Shown: positions 39,795 to 50,767, numbered from the stretch's first letter. The stretch is 64,000 nt of DNA from Doris montereyensis (GCA_037039925.1 JAXRKP010001345.1:10001-74000); one strand, 5' to 3'. A program made the numbers and translations. Notes: generated by a model not told the origin, from the letters alone.

Positions 39795-40560
39795 AAAAAT
39801 GGCTGCTTTGTCCAAATGTCTGGTGTGTCCAAATGTCAGCAGTGTCCAAATGTCTGGTGTGTTCAAATGTCTGGTGTGTTCAAATGTCAGCAGTGTCCAA
39901 ATGTCTGGTGTGTTCAAATGTCTGGTGTGTCCAAATGTCTGGTGTGTTCAAATGTCTGGTGTCTCCAAATGTCTGGTGTGTTCAAATGTCTGGTGTGTCC
40001 AAATGTCTGGTGCGTTCAAATGTCAGCAGTGTCCAAAATGTCAGCTGTAACCAAAATCTCTGCTTTGTCCAAATGTCTGGTGTGTTCAAATGTCTGGTGT
40101 GTTCAAATATCTGGTGTGTTCAAATATCTGGTGTGTTCAAATGTCTGGTGTGTTCAAATGTCTGGTGTGTTCAAATGTCTGGTGTGTTCAAATATCTGGT
40201 GTGTTCAAATGTCTGGTGTGTTCAAATGTCTGGTGTGTTCAAATGTCTGGTGTGTTCAAATGTCTGGTGTGTTCAAATGTCAGTGTGTCCAAATGTCTGC
40301 AGTGTTCAAATGTCTGGTGTGTTCAAATGTCTGGTGTGTTCAAATGTCTGGTGTGTTCAAATGTCTGCAGTGTCCAAATGTCTGGTGTGTTCAAATGTCT
40401 GCAGTGTCCAAATGTCTGGTGTGTTCAAATGTCTGCAGTGTCCAAATGTCTGGTGTGTTCAAATGTCTGCAGTGTCCAAATGTCTGGTGTTTAAATGTCT
40501 GCAGTGTCCAAATGTCTGGTGTTTAAATGTCTGCAGTGTCCAAAATGTCTGCAGTGTCCA
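39795..40560. repeat. Tandem array M, 17-bp units
   Basis: The unit is TGTCTGGTGTGTTCAAA (17 bp), with TGTCAGCAGTGTCCAAA and TGTCTGCAGTGTCCAAA variants, about 45 copies. Three units make 51 bp, hence the open frames. The array ends about 140 bp downstream of the PHC stop codon (in - strand terms), so it is probably in the 3' UTR of that gene. Confidence 0.93.
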
Positions 40561-40700
40561 ATGGAAGATGAAATAAGACGAAGATTTGGGTGCTGTTATG
40601 CTCCATGGCACAATATTTCAGACCTATGTGAATGCCAGCATTTTGTGGTGAACGGGTTAAAAAGTTTGACAAGACAAACGCAAAATCTCTCCCTTTCAAA

Positions 40701-40904
40701 TCACGTTGGAGCTAGATCTGCTCTGAGAGAATTGATTTTTGCACAAATTTTCAAGGCAGGCCCTAACTTGATGTTCATGGCTGTCATAAGGTGATCTTCC
40801 TTCAGTAGCAGCAACGTTTGGCCGTCGATTTCCTGGGAACGAAACTCTTCTGCGTAGTCACAGCAACCAGGCATCGAGCCAATGAAATCGTAAACTTCTG
40901 TCAC
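40701..40904 (-). CDS. PHC: Polyhomeotic-like protein, terminal exon: SAM domain and stop
   Basis: This 204-bp exon follows a good acceptor (CCCCTTGCAG, - strand) and ends in TGA at 40701-40703. Its 67 residues are almost entirely a SAM domain. VTEVYDFIGSMPGCCDYA is followed by EEFRSQEIDGQTLLLLKED and then by MNIKLGPALKICAKI. These stretches are diagnostic of the polyhomeotic family, not of other SAM proteins. In PHC proteins this domain forms head-to-tail polymers that cluster Polycomb repressive complex 1 on chromatin in the nucleus. The protein ends eight residues after the domain (SLRADLAP), close to the short tails of known PHC proteins. The exon enters in phase 0 and joins the preceding exon as ...GKWT|VTEVY. 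The domain is intact, with no frame damage. Confidence 0.95.
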   Translation of the reverse strand: MTEVYDFIGSMPGCCDYAEEFRSQEIDGQTLLLLKEDHLMTAMNIKLGPALKICAKINSLRADLAPT

Positions 40905-41394
40905 CTGCAAGGGGAAACCATTGAAATTGCTTTCTTTTAATTACATTTCAAAATTATTGGTGGACGAAGTTGGAAAGCGCATTACTTTATAATCGTCTTC
41001 AATAATGATTGAGACTTAAGCAAATCTTTACCTATATTGGACTTCGGACCGAGACAGAAGTTTCACAGCCTGAAAATATACAATTGGCCATTTAAAGCCT
41101 GGGTGGGGGGAAGGGGTGCTCATGAAGCGATGAGCGGTGACGACAGCAACTAGGTCACCCCAGTGTTGCCTCATTTGGCGATTATACGCCAATATACGGG
41201 TTTATACTGCCATCTTCTCAGTCAGTGTTACGGTAATTTACGTAAAAATTTTGATGTGTTTTTACGGCTACAAAATGTTTTGTAATTTATTAATTTTTTT
41301 TACGTCACATGGACATTTTTCTGTCATGAACTTGTAAATAAATGATAGTTCTACCCGAATATGCAAAGAACAGAAAATCAACCTTTTAGTCCAA
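40905..41394 (-). other. Intron sequence upstream of the SAM exon, unique
   Basis: Roughly 490 bp of non-repetitive intron include a short G-rich run near 41102. No exon-like segment with both splice sites was seen on the - strand. Confidence 0.5.
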
Positions 41395-41684
41395 AACTCG
41401 CCAGTCCAAGGGTTCTGGGAATGCTATTTTTGTCGAAAATGGGACACATCTAGTCTATCACACTAGTAAATAGAACAGTTCATTCCCGTCATAATGATAT
41501 CATAAAAGAAGCTCAATATTGATTCTTTGAATTCATAGCATTTTTTTTAGAAACGATACAGGCCTATCTTTCAACACAGCTATTATACAATAAAAGCCAG
41601 AAATATTATCTAAAGTTTGGCAAGTTGGTACTCATTTTGATCCCACAATAACCGCTATCCAAAACAAACTTACTTGAGGATCTA
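41395..41684 (+). mobile_element. Dispersed repeat element, copy 1
   Basis: This stretch matches two other places in the window: 44660-44870 in the same orientation and 49590-50040 inverted. Shared landmarks are GGTTCTGGGAATGC, CACTAGT with CAGTTCATTCCC, TTTTTTTAGAAA, CAACACAGCTATTATACAAT and CAAGTTGGTACTCATTTTGA. I see no coding capacity and no clear terminal repeats. It may be a non-autonomous transposon or SINE-like family. Confidence 0.6.
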
Positions 41685-43975
41685 TCCTGGATATTGCCTT
41701 AGATCTATCATGGATATTGCCTTAGGTCCATCATGGATATTGCCTTAGATCTATCATGGATATTGCCTTAGGTCTATCCAGAATATTGCCTTAGATCTAT
41801 CATGGATATTGCCTTAGGTCTATCAAGAATATTGCCTTAGGTCTATCAAGAATATTGCCTTAGGTCTATCAAGAGGTCTATCATGGATATTGCCTTAGAT
41901 CTATCAAGAGGTCTATCAAGAATATTGCCTTAGGTCTATCAAGAGGTCTATCAAGAATATTGCCTTAGATCTATCAAGAGGTCTATCAAGAATATTGCCT
42001 TAGGTCTATCAAGAGGTCTATCAAGAATATTGCCTTAGGTCTTCAAGATCTATCATGGATATTGCCTTAGATCTATCAAGAGTCTATCAAGAATATTCTT
42101 AGGTCTATCAAGAATATTGCCTTAGATCTATCTATCATGGATATCAAGAGGTCTATCAAGAATATTGCCTTAGGGTCTATCATGGATATTGCCTTAGATC
42201 TATCAAGAATATTGCCTTAGATCTATCAAGGATATTGCCTTAGATCTATCATGGATATTGCCTTAGATCTATCAAGGTCTATCAAGAATATTGCCTTAGA
42301 TCTATCATGGATATTGCCTTAGATCTATCATGGATATTGCCTTAGATCTATCATGGATATTGCCTTAGATCTATCATGGATATTGCCTTAGATCTATCAA
42401 GGATATTGCCTTAGATCTATCATGGATATTGCCTTAGATCTATCAAGGATAGGATCTATCATGGATATTGCCTTAGATCTATCATGGATATTGCCTTAGA
42501 TCTATCATGGATATATTGCCTATAGAGGTCTATCATGGATATTGCCTTAGGATCTATCATGGATATTGCCTTAGGTCTATCATGGATATTGCCTTAGGAT
42601 CTATCATGGGCATTGCCTTAGATCTATCATGGATATTGCCTTAGGTCTATCATGGATATTGCCTTAGATCTATCATGGATATTGCCTTAGGTCTATCATG
42701 AGGTCTATCATGGATATTGCCTTAGATCTATCATGGATATTGCCTTAGATCTATCATGGATATTGCCTTAGATCTATCATGGATATTGCCTTAGATCTAT
42801 CATGGATATTGCCTTAGATCTATCATGGATATTGCCTTAGATATATCATGGATATTGCCTTAGATCTATCATGGATATTGCCTTAGATCTATCATGGATA
42901 TTGCCTTAGATCTATCATGGATATTGCCTTAGATCTATCATGGATATTGCCTTAGATCTATCATGGATATTGCCTTATGTTTATCATGGATATTGCCTTA
43001 GATCTATCATGGATATTGCCTTAGATCTATCATGGATATTGCCTTAGATCTTCATGGATATTGCCTTATGTTTATCATGAGGTCTATCATGGATATTGCC
43101 TTAGATCTATCATGGATATTGCCTTAGGTTTATCATGAGGTCTATCATGGATATTGCCTTAGATCTATCATGGATATTGCCTTAGATCTATCATGGATAT
43201 TGCCTTAGATCTATCATGGATATTGCCTTAGATCTATCATGGATATTGCCTTAGATCTATCATGGATATTGCCTTAGGTTTATCATGAGGTCTATCATGG
43301 ATATTGCCTTAGATCTATCATGGATATTGCCTTAGGTTTATCATGAGGTCTATCATGGATATTGCCTTAGATCTATCATGGATATTGCCTTAGGTTTATC
43401 ATGAGGTCTATCATGGATATTGCCTTAGGTCTATCATGGATATTGCCTTATGTCTGTCATGGATATTGCCTTAGATCTATCATGGATATTGCCTTAGATC
43501 TATCATGGATATTGCCTTATGTCTGTCATGGATATTGCCTTAGATCTATCATGGATATTGCCTTAGATCTATCATGGATATTGCCTTAGATCTATCATGG
43601 ATATTGCCTTAGGTCTATCATGGATATTGCCTTAGATTTATCATGGATATTGTCTTAGATCTATCACGGATATTATATTAGATCTATGATGGATGTTGCC
43701 TTAAATCTATCACGATATTGCCTTAGATCTATCACGATATTGCCTTAGATCTATCACGATATTGCCTTAGATCTATCACGGATATTGCCTTAGATCTATC
43801 ATGGATATTACCTTAGATCTATCACGGATATTGCCTTAGATCTATCCGGATATTGCCTTAGATCTATCATGGATATTGTCTTAGATCTATCATGGATCTT
43901 GCTTTAGATCTATCATGGATATTGCTTTAGATCTATCATGGATATTGCCTTAGATCTATCATGGATATTGCCTTA
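41685..43975. repeat. Tandem array N, 23-bp units
   Basis: The unit is TTAGATCTATCATGGATATT plus GCC (23 bp), with about 95 to 100 copies. The left third mixes ATCAAGAATATTGCC and ATCAAGAGGTCT forms. The middle (42300-43600) is homogeneous. Clustered TTTATCATGAGGTCTATC insertions recur at about 43075, 43130, 43280, 43340 and 43400, suggesting a higher-order block. It lies in the intron before the SAM exon. Confidence 0.95.
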
Positions 43976-44660
43976 GATGGAGCAGTTCATTCCCTTTAAA
44001 ATCTTGTTTATTGCACTAGTGGACGGAGCAGTTCATTTCCTTTAAAATCCTGTTTATTAAACTAGTGGATGGAGCAGTTCATTCCCTTTAAAATCTTGTT
44101 TATTGCACTAGTAGATGGAGCAGTTCATTCCCTTTAAAATCTTGTGTATTACACTAGTGGGTGGAGCAGTTAATTCCCTTTAAAATCTTGTGTATTACAC
44201 TAGTGGGTGGAGCAGTTAATTCCCTTTAAAATCTTGTTTATTACACTAGTGGGTGGAGCAGTTAATTCCCTTTAAAATCTTGTTTATTACACTACTGGAT
44301 GGAGCAGTTAATTCCCTTTAAAATCTTGTTTATTACACTACTGGATGGAGCAGTTCATTCCCTTTAAAATCTTGTTTATTGCACTAGTGGATGGAGCAGT
44401 TCATTCCCTTTAAAATTTATTTAAAATCTTATTTATTGCACTACTGGATGGAGCAGTTAATTCCCTTTAAAATCTTGTTTATTACACTAGTGGATGGAGC
44501 AGTTCATTCCCTTTAACATCTTGTTTATTACACTACTGGATGGAGCAGTTAATTCCCTTTAAAATCTTGTTTATTACACTAGTGGATGGAGCAGTTCATT
44601 CCCTTTAACATCTTGTTTATTACACTAGTGGATGGAGCAGTTCATTCCCTTTAAAATCTT
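43976..44660. repeat. Tandem array O, 46-bp units derived from the dispersed element
   Basis: The unit is GGATGGAGCAGTTCATTCCC followed by TTTAAAATCTTGTTTATTGCACTAGT (46 bp), about 15 copies. Its CACTAGT...CAGTTCATTCCC core is present once in each dispersed element copy (about 41461-41490 in copy 1). The array runs directly into copy 2 at its right end. This points to amplification from inside an element. Confidence 0.9.
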
Positions 44661-44870
44661 GTTTATTAAACTAGTGGATGGAGCAGTTCATTCCCTTTCA
44701 CAATCCTACCATAACAAAGCTCATTGTCGATTCTTCCATTTCGTATCATTTTTTTAGAAATGACCGCAGCCTAATTTCAACACATCGGTTGTAGCATAAA
44801 AGCCGGAAATTTTGTCGAAAGTATAACAAGCTGGTACTCATTTTGATTATCACACACTACTCTATCCGAA
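44660..44870 (+). mobile_element. Dispersed repeat element, copy 2
   Basis: It matches copy 1 through CAGTTCATTCCC, AAGCTCA, TTTTTTTAGAAATGA, CAACACA, AAAAGCCGGAAAT and GGTACTCATTTTGAT. It begins inside the 46-bp array O, so its left end has been replaced or expanded by that array. Confidence 0.6.
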
Positions 44871-45693
44871 ATGTGTTTTTGAGGGATTAATGTGAATATT
44901 AGCTAAGATCGACTGAATATTACGGGAAACAATTCATGCACCTGTTATAAGAAAAATGCCATCCCGACATGAGTATAAGGGTCGAAATGAAGCATTTGAT
45001 AGCCTCTCAAGATTGTATGATGTTTCAATGTATTATATTATTCTTTTGTAGGTTTATATGTGAAAAAACATCCAAATAATGGAAATAATTGTTAAAAATG
45101 CGATTTTCTAAAAAATTTGGACATTGACATATGTGATCTACTTTTTTTATTTATTGTCCGATTTTCCCCAAATTTGGTATAAAAACGTAAACATCCGTAA
45201 CGCAAAACAAAATATTCCACCCAGTAGCCATTTTTGATATCTTTTCAAATTTTTGCAAAAGGAATTTTTTTGTGGTTAAATTCGCCAAAAATTGGAAAGG
45301 TTGCTATATGCATTTTCAAAAAATTCATAAAATCGAAACTTTAATTTATCCAAAAAAGCTACAGGGTGTGGCTAGATATTTAAAAACGTGTATGCAAAGT
45401 TGTATGCAAAGTTATAGGCAAGTTTCTTCATAACTGAAAAAGCTATTTGAAATGAAGTTGTAGGTATTTTCATAGCGTTCCTATGGCAACCATATGGTAA
45501 AGAAAACAAAACAATATTTTTTCCCAGCTAATTTAGACATGCAGAGTACAATGGTAGGGGTTAAAATTGTCTATATCAAATTTTAAAAAAACACAAGTTC
45601 AGGACCCGCACCCCCTTAAGAGTTTGTAAAGCACAAGTCCTGCGATATGGTTGGCATCGGTACTGATGGTTACAGGACAAGGAAAGCACTTAC
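44871..45693 (-). other. Unique intron sequence next to a PHC exon
   Basis: About 820 bp of A/T-rich non-tandem sequence. Features such as long A/T runs and the GACCCGCACCCCCTTAAG end suggest a worn interspersed repeat, but I cannot identify it. No exon was seen. It holds the donor (GTAAGT, - strand) of the 45694 exon at its right edge. Confidence 0.4.
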
Positions 45694-45833
45694 CGTCCAT
45701 TTGCCCGGGTCAGAGTTTGGGACGATAGGCTCAACCTCCATGCCAAGCTCTTGATTGACGGCGGTGGCGACGCTGTGGAAGAGCTGGTCTCCTGGCTGCT
45801 GTTTGAACTGCTCATCTCACCTGTCACCACCGG
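45694..45833 (-). CDS. PHC: Polyhomeotic-like protein, linker exon before the SAM domain (frame conflict)
   Basis: This exon ends at a consensus GTAAGT donor (45693 downward on the - strand). In the frame that joins the SAM exon it reads EQFKQQPGDQLFHSVATAVN, then QELGMEVEPIVPNSDPGKWT. The last residues (GKWT|VTEVY) match the lead-in to PHC SAM domains, and third codon positions are strongly G/C. The best acceptor (TGCATTACAG|CCGG at 45834) starts the exon 14 bases before an in-frame TGA. The preceding exon, which exits in phase 0, would instead lead into another frame (PVVTGEMSSSNSSQETSS...) that fails at the next junction. Either a later acceptor is used, since CAG and GAG codons offer phase-0 AGs a few bases inside, or the assembly has a one-base error near 45815-45833. 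The boundary is therefore uncertain; the 3' half is firm. Confidence 0.8.
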
Positions 45834-45864
45834 CTGTAATGCAAGCACAGAAAATGTCAAGGAA

Positions 45865-46485
45865 ATTTGGGGGGAATATGAGGGAAATATGAGGGGCATG
45901 TTAAGGGAATATAAGGAAAATGGGAGGGGAATATGAGGGAAATGGGAGAGAAATGCGAGGGAAATGTAGGGGAATTATGAGGGAAATGGTTGAAGGAAAT
46001 GTAGGGGAATTATGAGAGAAATGGGTCGGTAACTTGAGGGAAATGCTAGGGAAACATGAGGGATATGGGAGGGACTATGAGGGAAATGCTAGGCGAATGT
46101 TGGGGGAATACGGTGGTAATGTTGAGGGACATATTAGGGGAGTATTGGGAAAATGTGAGGGGAAAATGAAAGAAACATGAGGGAAATGTTAGGGGAGTAT
46201 TGGGGAATATGAAGAAAATGTAAGAGGAATATTGGGGTAATATGAGGGAAAGTTAAAGGAATATTGGGGGAATAGGAGGGAAATGTTAAAGGAATATTGG
46301 GGGAAAATGAGCGAAAGTTAGAGGAATATTGGGGGAATAAGAGGGAAATGTTAAAGGAATATTGGGGGAAAATGAGGGAAATATTAAAGAAATATTGAGG
46401 AAAAATGAGCGAAAGTTAGAGGAATAGAGGGGGAATAGGAGGGAAATATTAGAGGAATACGGGGGAAAATGAGGGAAATATCTAG
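45865..46485. repeat. Purine-rich degenerate array P
   Basis: Irregular units of GGGAAATG, GGAATATTGGGGGAA and AAATGAGGGAAA, with roughly 30 to 40 bp periodicity, are nearly pure G/A plus scattered T on the + strand. On the transcribed PHC strand this is a pyrimidine-rich stretch of about 600 bases. It begins about 30 bases upstream of the acceptor of the 45694-45833 exon. Confidence 0.85.
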
Positions 46486-46489
46486 CAGC

Positions 46490-47097
46490 ATTATTTTGGA
46501 CAACTTGAAGACTTTTAAAGTATTCTTTATATGCATAATCCATTGAAGAATGCAATGTTAATAGGAATAAAATGATAAATTGTACCAATTTTACCTATCT
46601 CTACGCATGCATGTAATTAGGTGGTTGTCTTGGTGTGACATGGAAAGGTCAAAATAGACACCAAGGTTTTTTTTACATTGGTGGAGAAATCAATGTAGTT
46701 CTCTTTATCTGTTTAATCATATTGGGTCTTCTATAGACTAAAATCTCTATCATATTGGGTCTTCTACTGACTAAAAATTTCTATCATATTGGGTCTTCTA
46801 TTGACTAAAATTTCTCGTTTATCGTCATTTAGGATTAATTTGTTATGGTTCCTCCATTTCTTAACTTCTCTAAAACAATCCTCGAGTCGTGAACTCAAAA
46901 TTTTATAAATACAAAGTCACAGACCTGTGAATTATCAGCGAGAAAGCAATAAAAAAGATAAAATTTAGCAATTACAAAAGAAAGAGGCTGCATATAAACA
47001 GTAAATAGGACAGGCCCCAATACTGAGCCCTGGGGCACTCCAAATTTCAAGAAATGGTTGTCAGATTTGACACTATTCCCTAAGGCAGACTGCTAAA
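46490..47097 (-). mobile_element. Degenerate CR1/Jockey-type LINE fragment
   Basis: On the - strand, successive frames give FGVPQGSVLGPVLFTVYMQ (RT motif before the catalytic loop), then a decayed catalytic box (LADNSQ where YADD-Q is expected), SRIVLEKLRNGG, VKNLGVYFDLSMSHQD and SMDYAYKEYFKSLQVVQ followed by NNAARY. These are, in order, the RT palm and C-terminal segments of CR1/Jockey-like non-LTR elements. Internal stops and frameshifts and the changed catalytic box mark a dead copy. It lies in a PHC intron, in the same orientation as the gene, and its right end meets a 33-bp degenerate repeat. Confidence 0.8.
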
Positions 47098-47225
47098 TAA
47101 ATCTAACAAACTTAAGGGTGAAAAATCAGACAAATTTTCAATCCATGGTTAAAAAAAGAGAAAATTTCCTACCCAAGGGTAAAACAAACTGACAAATATC
47201 CAACACATGGTCAAAAAGGCATTTG
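47098..47225. repeat. Degenerate 33-bp repeat, left part
   Basis: Three to four decayed units end in CAATCCATGG, CCTACCCAAGGG and CCAACACATGG, each followed by TAAAA and GACAAAT. The same unit reappears after the neighbouring LINE fragment (about 47660-47770), so the array was probably interrupted by that insertion. Confidence 0.55.
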
Positions 47226-47630
47226 TAGGTCAACAAGAATTGTCAACAAAAACCAAAATGGAAGTGTATACAACACAGTTTATTGTCCTACTCTCCTCTA
47301 TGGCATAGGAACCTGGACCTTAGACAGTAGGGAATACAGTAGAGTACAGGCAGCCGAAATGAAATATCTAAGAAGAGTAGTAGAGAAAACTAAAAGAGAC
47401 AAAATCAGAAACACAACAATATGAGATCAAACCAAAGCAGATAGCATAAAAACTAAGATAGCAATAAATAAACTGAGATGGGTATGTTTACAAAATGAAT
47501 GACATTAGAATAGCTAAATCAGGATACAGTGCAAAAACTCAAGGTAAAAGACCAAAAGGCAGACCTCGGAGAAAGTGGGAAGAAGCATTGATGAAAAGAA
47601 ATTTAACTTTCACGGAAGGAAACCCATACA
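47226..47630 (+). mobile_element. LINE relic, second copy of the 32-kb family
   Basis: In + strand frames it reads STRIV, YNTVYCPTLLYGIGTWTLD, SREYSRVQAAEMKYLRRVV and KRDKIRN, then a TGA stop and a frameshift, then MNDIRIAKSGYS and KRPKGRPRRKWEE. It is closely related to the element at 32231-32795 (ACAGTAGGGAATACAGTAGA and GACCTCGGAGAAAGTGGGAA-like strings are shared). Both copies lack the RT core and begin around the same point. It is non-functional. It is inserted in antisense orientation relative to the PHC gene. Confidence 0.75.
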
Positions 47631-47639
47631 CCGAAAGGT

Positions 47640-47829
47640 AGAATGGGAGCTGATAAAGAAAGAAAGGTGAAAAAACTGATAAATTTCCCACCCAAGGGTA
47701 AAAAAAACATGAACAATTTTTTCACACCTGGGAGGAAAAATTGCAAAAATTGTCAGATTTTTCCACCTGACTGCAATCGTCATTGTACCTATGATGAAAC
47801 ACAAATGGTGACAGTTGAGAAAGACGCAC
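47640..47829. repeat. Degenerate 33-bp repeat, right part, next to an exon
   Basis: Units with AATTTCCCACCCAAGGGTAA, TTTTCACACCTGGGAGGAA and TTTTTCCACCTG continue the repeat seen at 47098-47225. The PHC exon starts within about 60 bp of the last unit. On the - strand the exon donor (ATG|GTGCGT) lies at 47829. Confidence 0.5.
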
Positions 47830-47954
47830 CATGTCATTGCCCTCCTCAGTGGTTTCCTCTTTGACCGCGTTGATGGCGTACGACAATCTTCCACCCCTGT
47901 TGGAACGCCAGCCCTTACGACTTCCAAATATGTGCTTCCTCTTCCGGGAATTAC
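47830..47954 (-). CDS. PHC: Polyhomeotic-like protein, basic linker exon after the FCS finger
   Basis: This 125-bp exon has an acceptor with a strong pyrimidine tract (TTCTTTTTCTTTCCTCCAAAG) and a donor at ATG|GTGCGT. With two leading bases it encodes 41 residues: NSRKRKHIFGSRKGWRSNRG and then GRLSYAINAVKEETTEEGND plus M. The first half is strongly basic, as is usual just after the FCS finger in PHC proteins. The second half is acidic. Entry in phase 1 fits the favoured donor of the FCS exon (AGAG|GTAC). The alternative phase-0 entry is also open but less protein-like and runs into a stop in the next exon. It exits in phase 0. No catalytic function is expected. Confidence 0.8.
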
Positions 47955-48014
47955 CTTTGGAGGAAAGAAAAAGAACAAGAATGCCTTTATACGGTTGAGC
48001 TTCAATGCATGACT

Positions 48015-48970
48015 CTAACATGTCAAACACAACAATGCTAACACTCCTCACAGCATACATGACAACAATGCTAACACTCCTCACAGCATACACGACAACA
48101 ATGCTAACACTCCTCACAGCATACACGACAACAATGCTAACACTCCTCACAGCATACATGACAACAATGCTAACACTCCTCACAGCATACACGACAACAA
48201 TGCTAACGCTCCTCACAGCATACACGACAACAATGCTAACACTCCTCACAGCGACCATGACAAAACATGCTAACACTCCTCACAGCAACCATGACAACAA
48301 TGCTAACACTTCTCACAGCAAACATGACAACAATGCTAACACTCCTCACAGCATACATGACAACAATGCTAACACTCCTCACAGCAAACATGACAACAAT
48401 GCTAACACTCCTCACAGCAAACATGACAACAATGCTAACACTCCTCACAGCATACATGACAACAATGCTAACACTCCTCACAGCATACACGACAACAATG
48501 CTAACACTCCTCACAGCATACATGACAACAATGCTAACGCTCCTCACAGCATACATGACAACAATGCTAACACTCCTCACAGCGACCATGACAAAAATGC
48601 TAACACTCCTCACAGCAACCATGACAACAATGCTAACACTTCTCACAGCAAACATGACAACAATGCTAACACTTCTCACAGCATACATGACAACAATGCT
48701 AACACCCCTCACAGCAAACATGACAACAATGCTAACACTCCTCACAGCATACATGACAACAATGCTAACACTCCTCACAGCATACGCGACAACAATGCTA
48801 ACACTCCTCACAGCATACATGACAACAATGCTAACACTCCTCACAGCATACACGACAACAATGCTAACAGTCCTCACAGCATACATGACAACAATGCTAA
48901 CACTCCTCACAGCAAACATGACAACAATGCTAACACTCCTCACAGCATACACGACAACAATGCAACTTGA
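48015..48970. repeat. Tandem array Q, 33-bp units
   Basis: The unit is AACAATGCTAACACTCCTCA followed by CAGCATACATGAC (33 bp), about 29 copies. Variants are CAGCATACACGAC, CAGCAAACATGAC and CAGCGACCATGAC. A run of variants at 48240-48400 recurs at 48580-48730, indicating an internal duplication. The unit is 11 codons with no stop, giving open frames on both strands. It starts about 60 bp upstream of the 47954 acceptor in - strand terms. Confidence 0.95.
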
Positions 48971-48989
48971 GGCCTTCAGCCTTCCTGTT

Positions 48990-49305
48990 CTCCAAACCGC
49001 AGCAGCAGCACGTGGTCAAACTTTTGAACTCAACGTCAAAATAGGCACAGTAATAGTCAAACTTTGGAACTCAACGTCAAAATAGGCACAGCAATAGTCA
49101 AACTTTGGAACTCAACGTCAAAATAGGCACAGCAATAGTCAAACTTTGGAACTCAACGTCAAAATAGGCACAGCAATAGTCAAACTTTGGTGGAACTCAA
49201 CGTCAAAATAGGCACAGCAATAGTCAAACTTTGGAACTCAACCTCAAAATAGGCACAGCAATAGTCAAACTTTGGAACTCAACGTCAAAATAGGCACAGC
49301 AATAC
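48990..49305. repeat. Tandem array R, 41-bp units
   Basis: The unit is AACTCAACGTCAAAATAGGC followed by ACAGCAATAGTCAAACTTTGG (41 bp), seven to eight copies that are almost identical. One copy has an extra TGG. It lies inside the same PHC intron as array Q. Confidence 0.93.
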
Positions 49306-49560
49306 ATAAACGGGTAGACACACACGTGATCATATATTTTACAAGTCCATAAATATATACAAACACACACAGATATCATAAGCACACACATAATAAAGAT
49401 ACACACACTGATACACACATACATACTGATGCGCACATTGATACACACGCAGATACACATACATACACGCAGATGCACGCAACGATACAAAACATAACAC
49501 ACGCAGATACACATACATACACGCTGATACACCCAACGATACAATATTCATAATAGATCC
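49306..49560. repeat. CA-rich degenerate microsatellite
   Basis: Irregular ACACACATACATACACGCAG and GATACACA runs with no stable period, bridging array R and the dispersed element. No coding or RNA feature was seen. Confidence 0.8.
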
Positions 49561-49589
49561 TCAAATAAGATTGTTATAGATAGCGTTTT

Positions 49590-50045
<456 letters not shown>

Positions 50046-50204
50046 CACCCACCATTTATGAAGTCCACCATGTGCAATGATCTCAGGGGAAACATCCGAA
50101 AAATGGACATGCGAAAGAGTAAGAGGGAAGAAGAAAGGAGCTAAGCAGTCTAGCCCGCCAAACCACACACCATGCAGTGGGCACAGAAAGCAGCTACATA
50201 AAGG
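50046..50204. other. Unique intron sequence between element copy 3 and the CA array
   Basis: It includes a C8 run at 50041 and a short + strand open stretch with no recognisable product. Nothing else was seen. Confidence 0.4.
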
Positions 50205-50243
50205 ATGAATAGATTTTCTTAATCAGTCCGACCCTACGAGTGT

Positions 50244-50274
<31 letters not shown>

Positions 50275-50725
50275 ACAGAGCATGGTACCTCTCTTAATCA
50301 ATCTGACCCTACGAGTGTGGACACACACACACACACACACACACACAACAGAGCAAAGTACTTCTTAATCAGTCTGACCCTACGAGTGTGGCAAAGTACC
50401 TCTCTTTAACACACACACACACACACACACACACAACAGAGCAAAGTACATCTCTTAATCAGTCCTAAAGTGCAACCCTACGAGTGTGGACACACACACA
50501 CACACACAACAGAGCAAAGTACATCTCTTAATCAGTCTGACCCTACGAGTGTGGACACACACACACACACACACAACAGACAGACACACTTAATCAGTCA
50601 CACACACAACAGAGCAAAGTACCTCTCTTAATCAGTGGACACACACACACACACACACACAGACAGACACACACACACACAACAGAGCATAGTACCTCTC
50701 TTAATCAGTCCGACCCTACGAGTGT

Positions 50726-50767
<42 letters not shown>

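Noticed and set aside
39752..40576. 274-codon open frame of CSNVWCVQMSGVF-type repeats
   Set aside because: 17-bp array read three units at a time; it lies in the presumed PHC 3' UTR, in antisense.
47610..48005. Alternative - strand frame through the PHC linker exon (VIPGRGSTYLEVV...)
   Set aside because: It would need the phase-0 donor of the FCS exon and then hits a stop in the next exon. The other frame is basic, PHC-like and phase-consistent.
48005..48970. Asn/His/Thr-rich repeat protein on the + strand and its antisense
   Set aside because: 33-bp array; both strands open; located inside the PHC intron.
50046..50204. Short + strand basic open stretch (GKKKGAKQSSPPNH) as a possible exon
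   Set aside because: Wrong strand for PHC, no convincing splice sites, and flanked by a dispersed element and an array.
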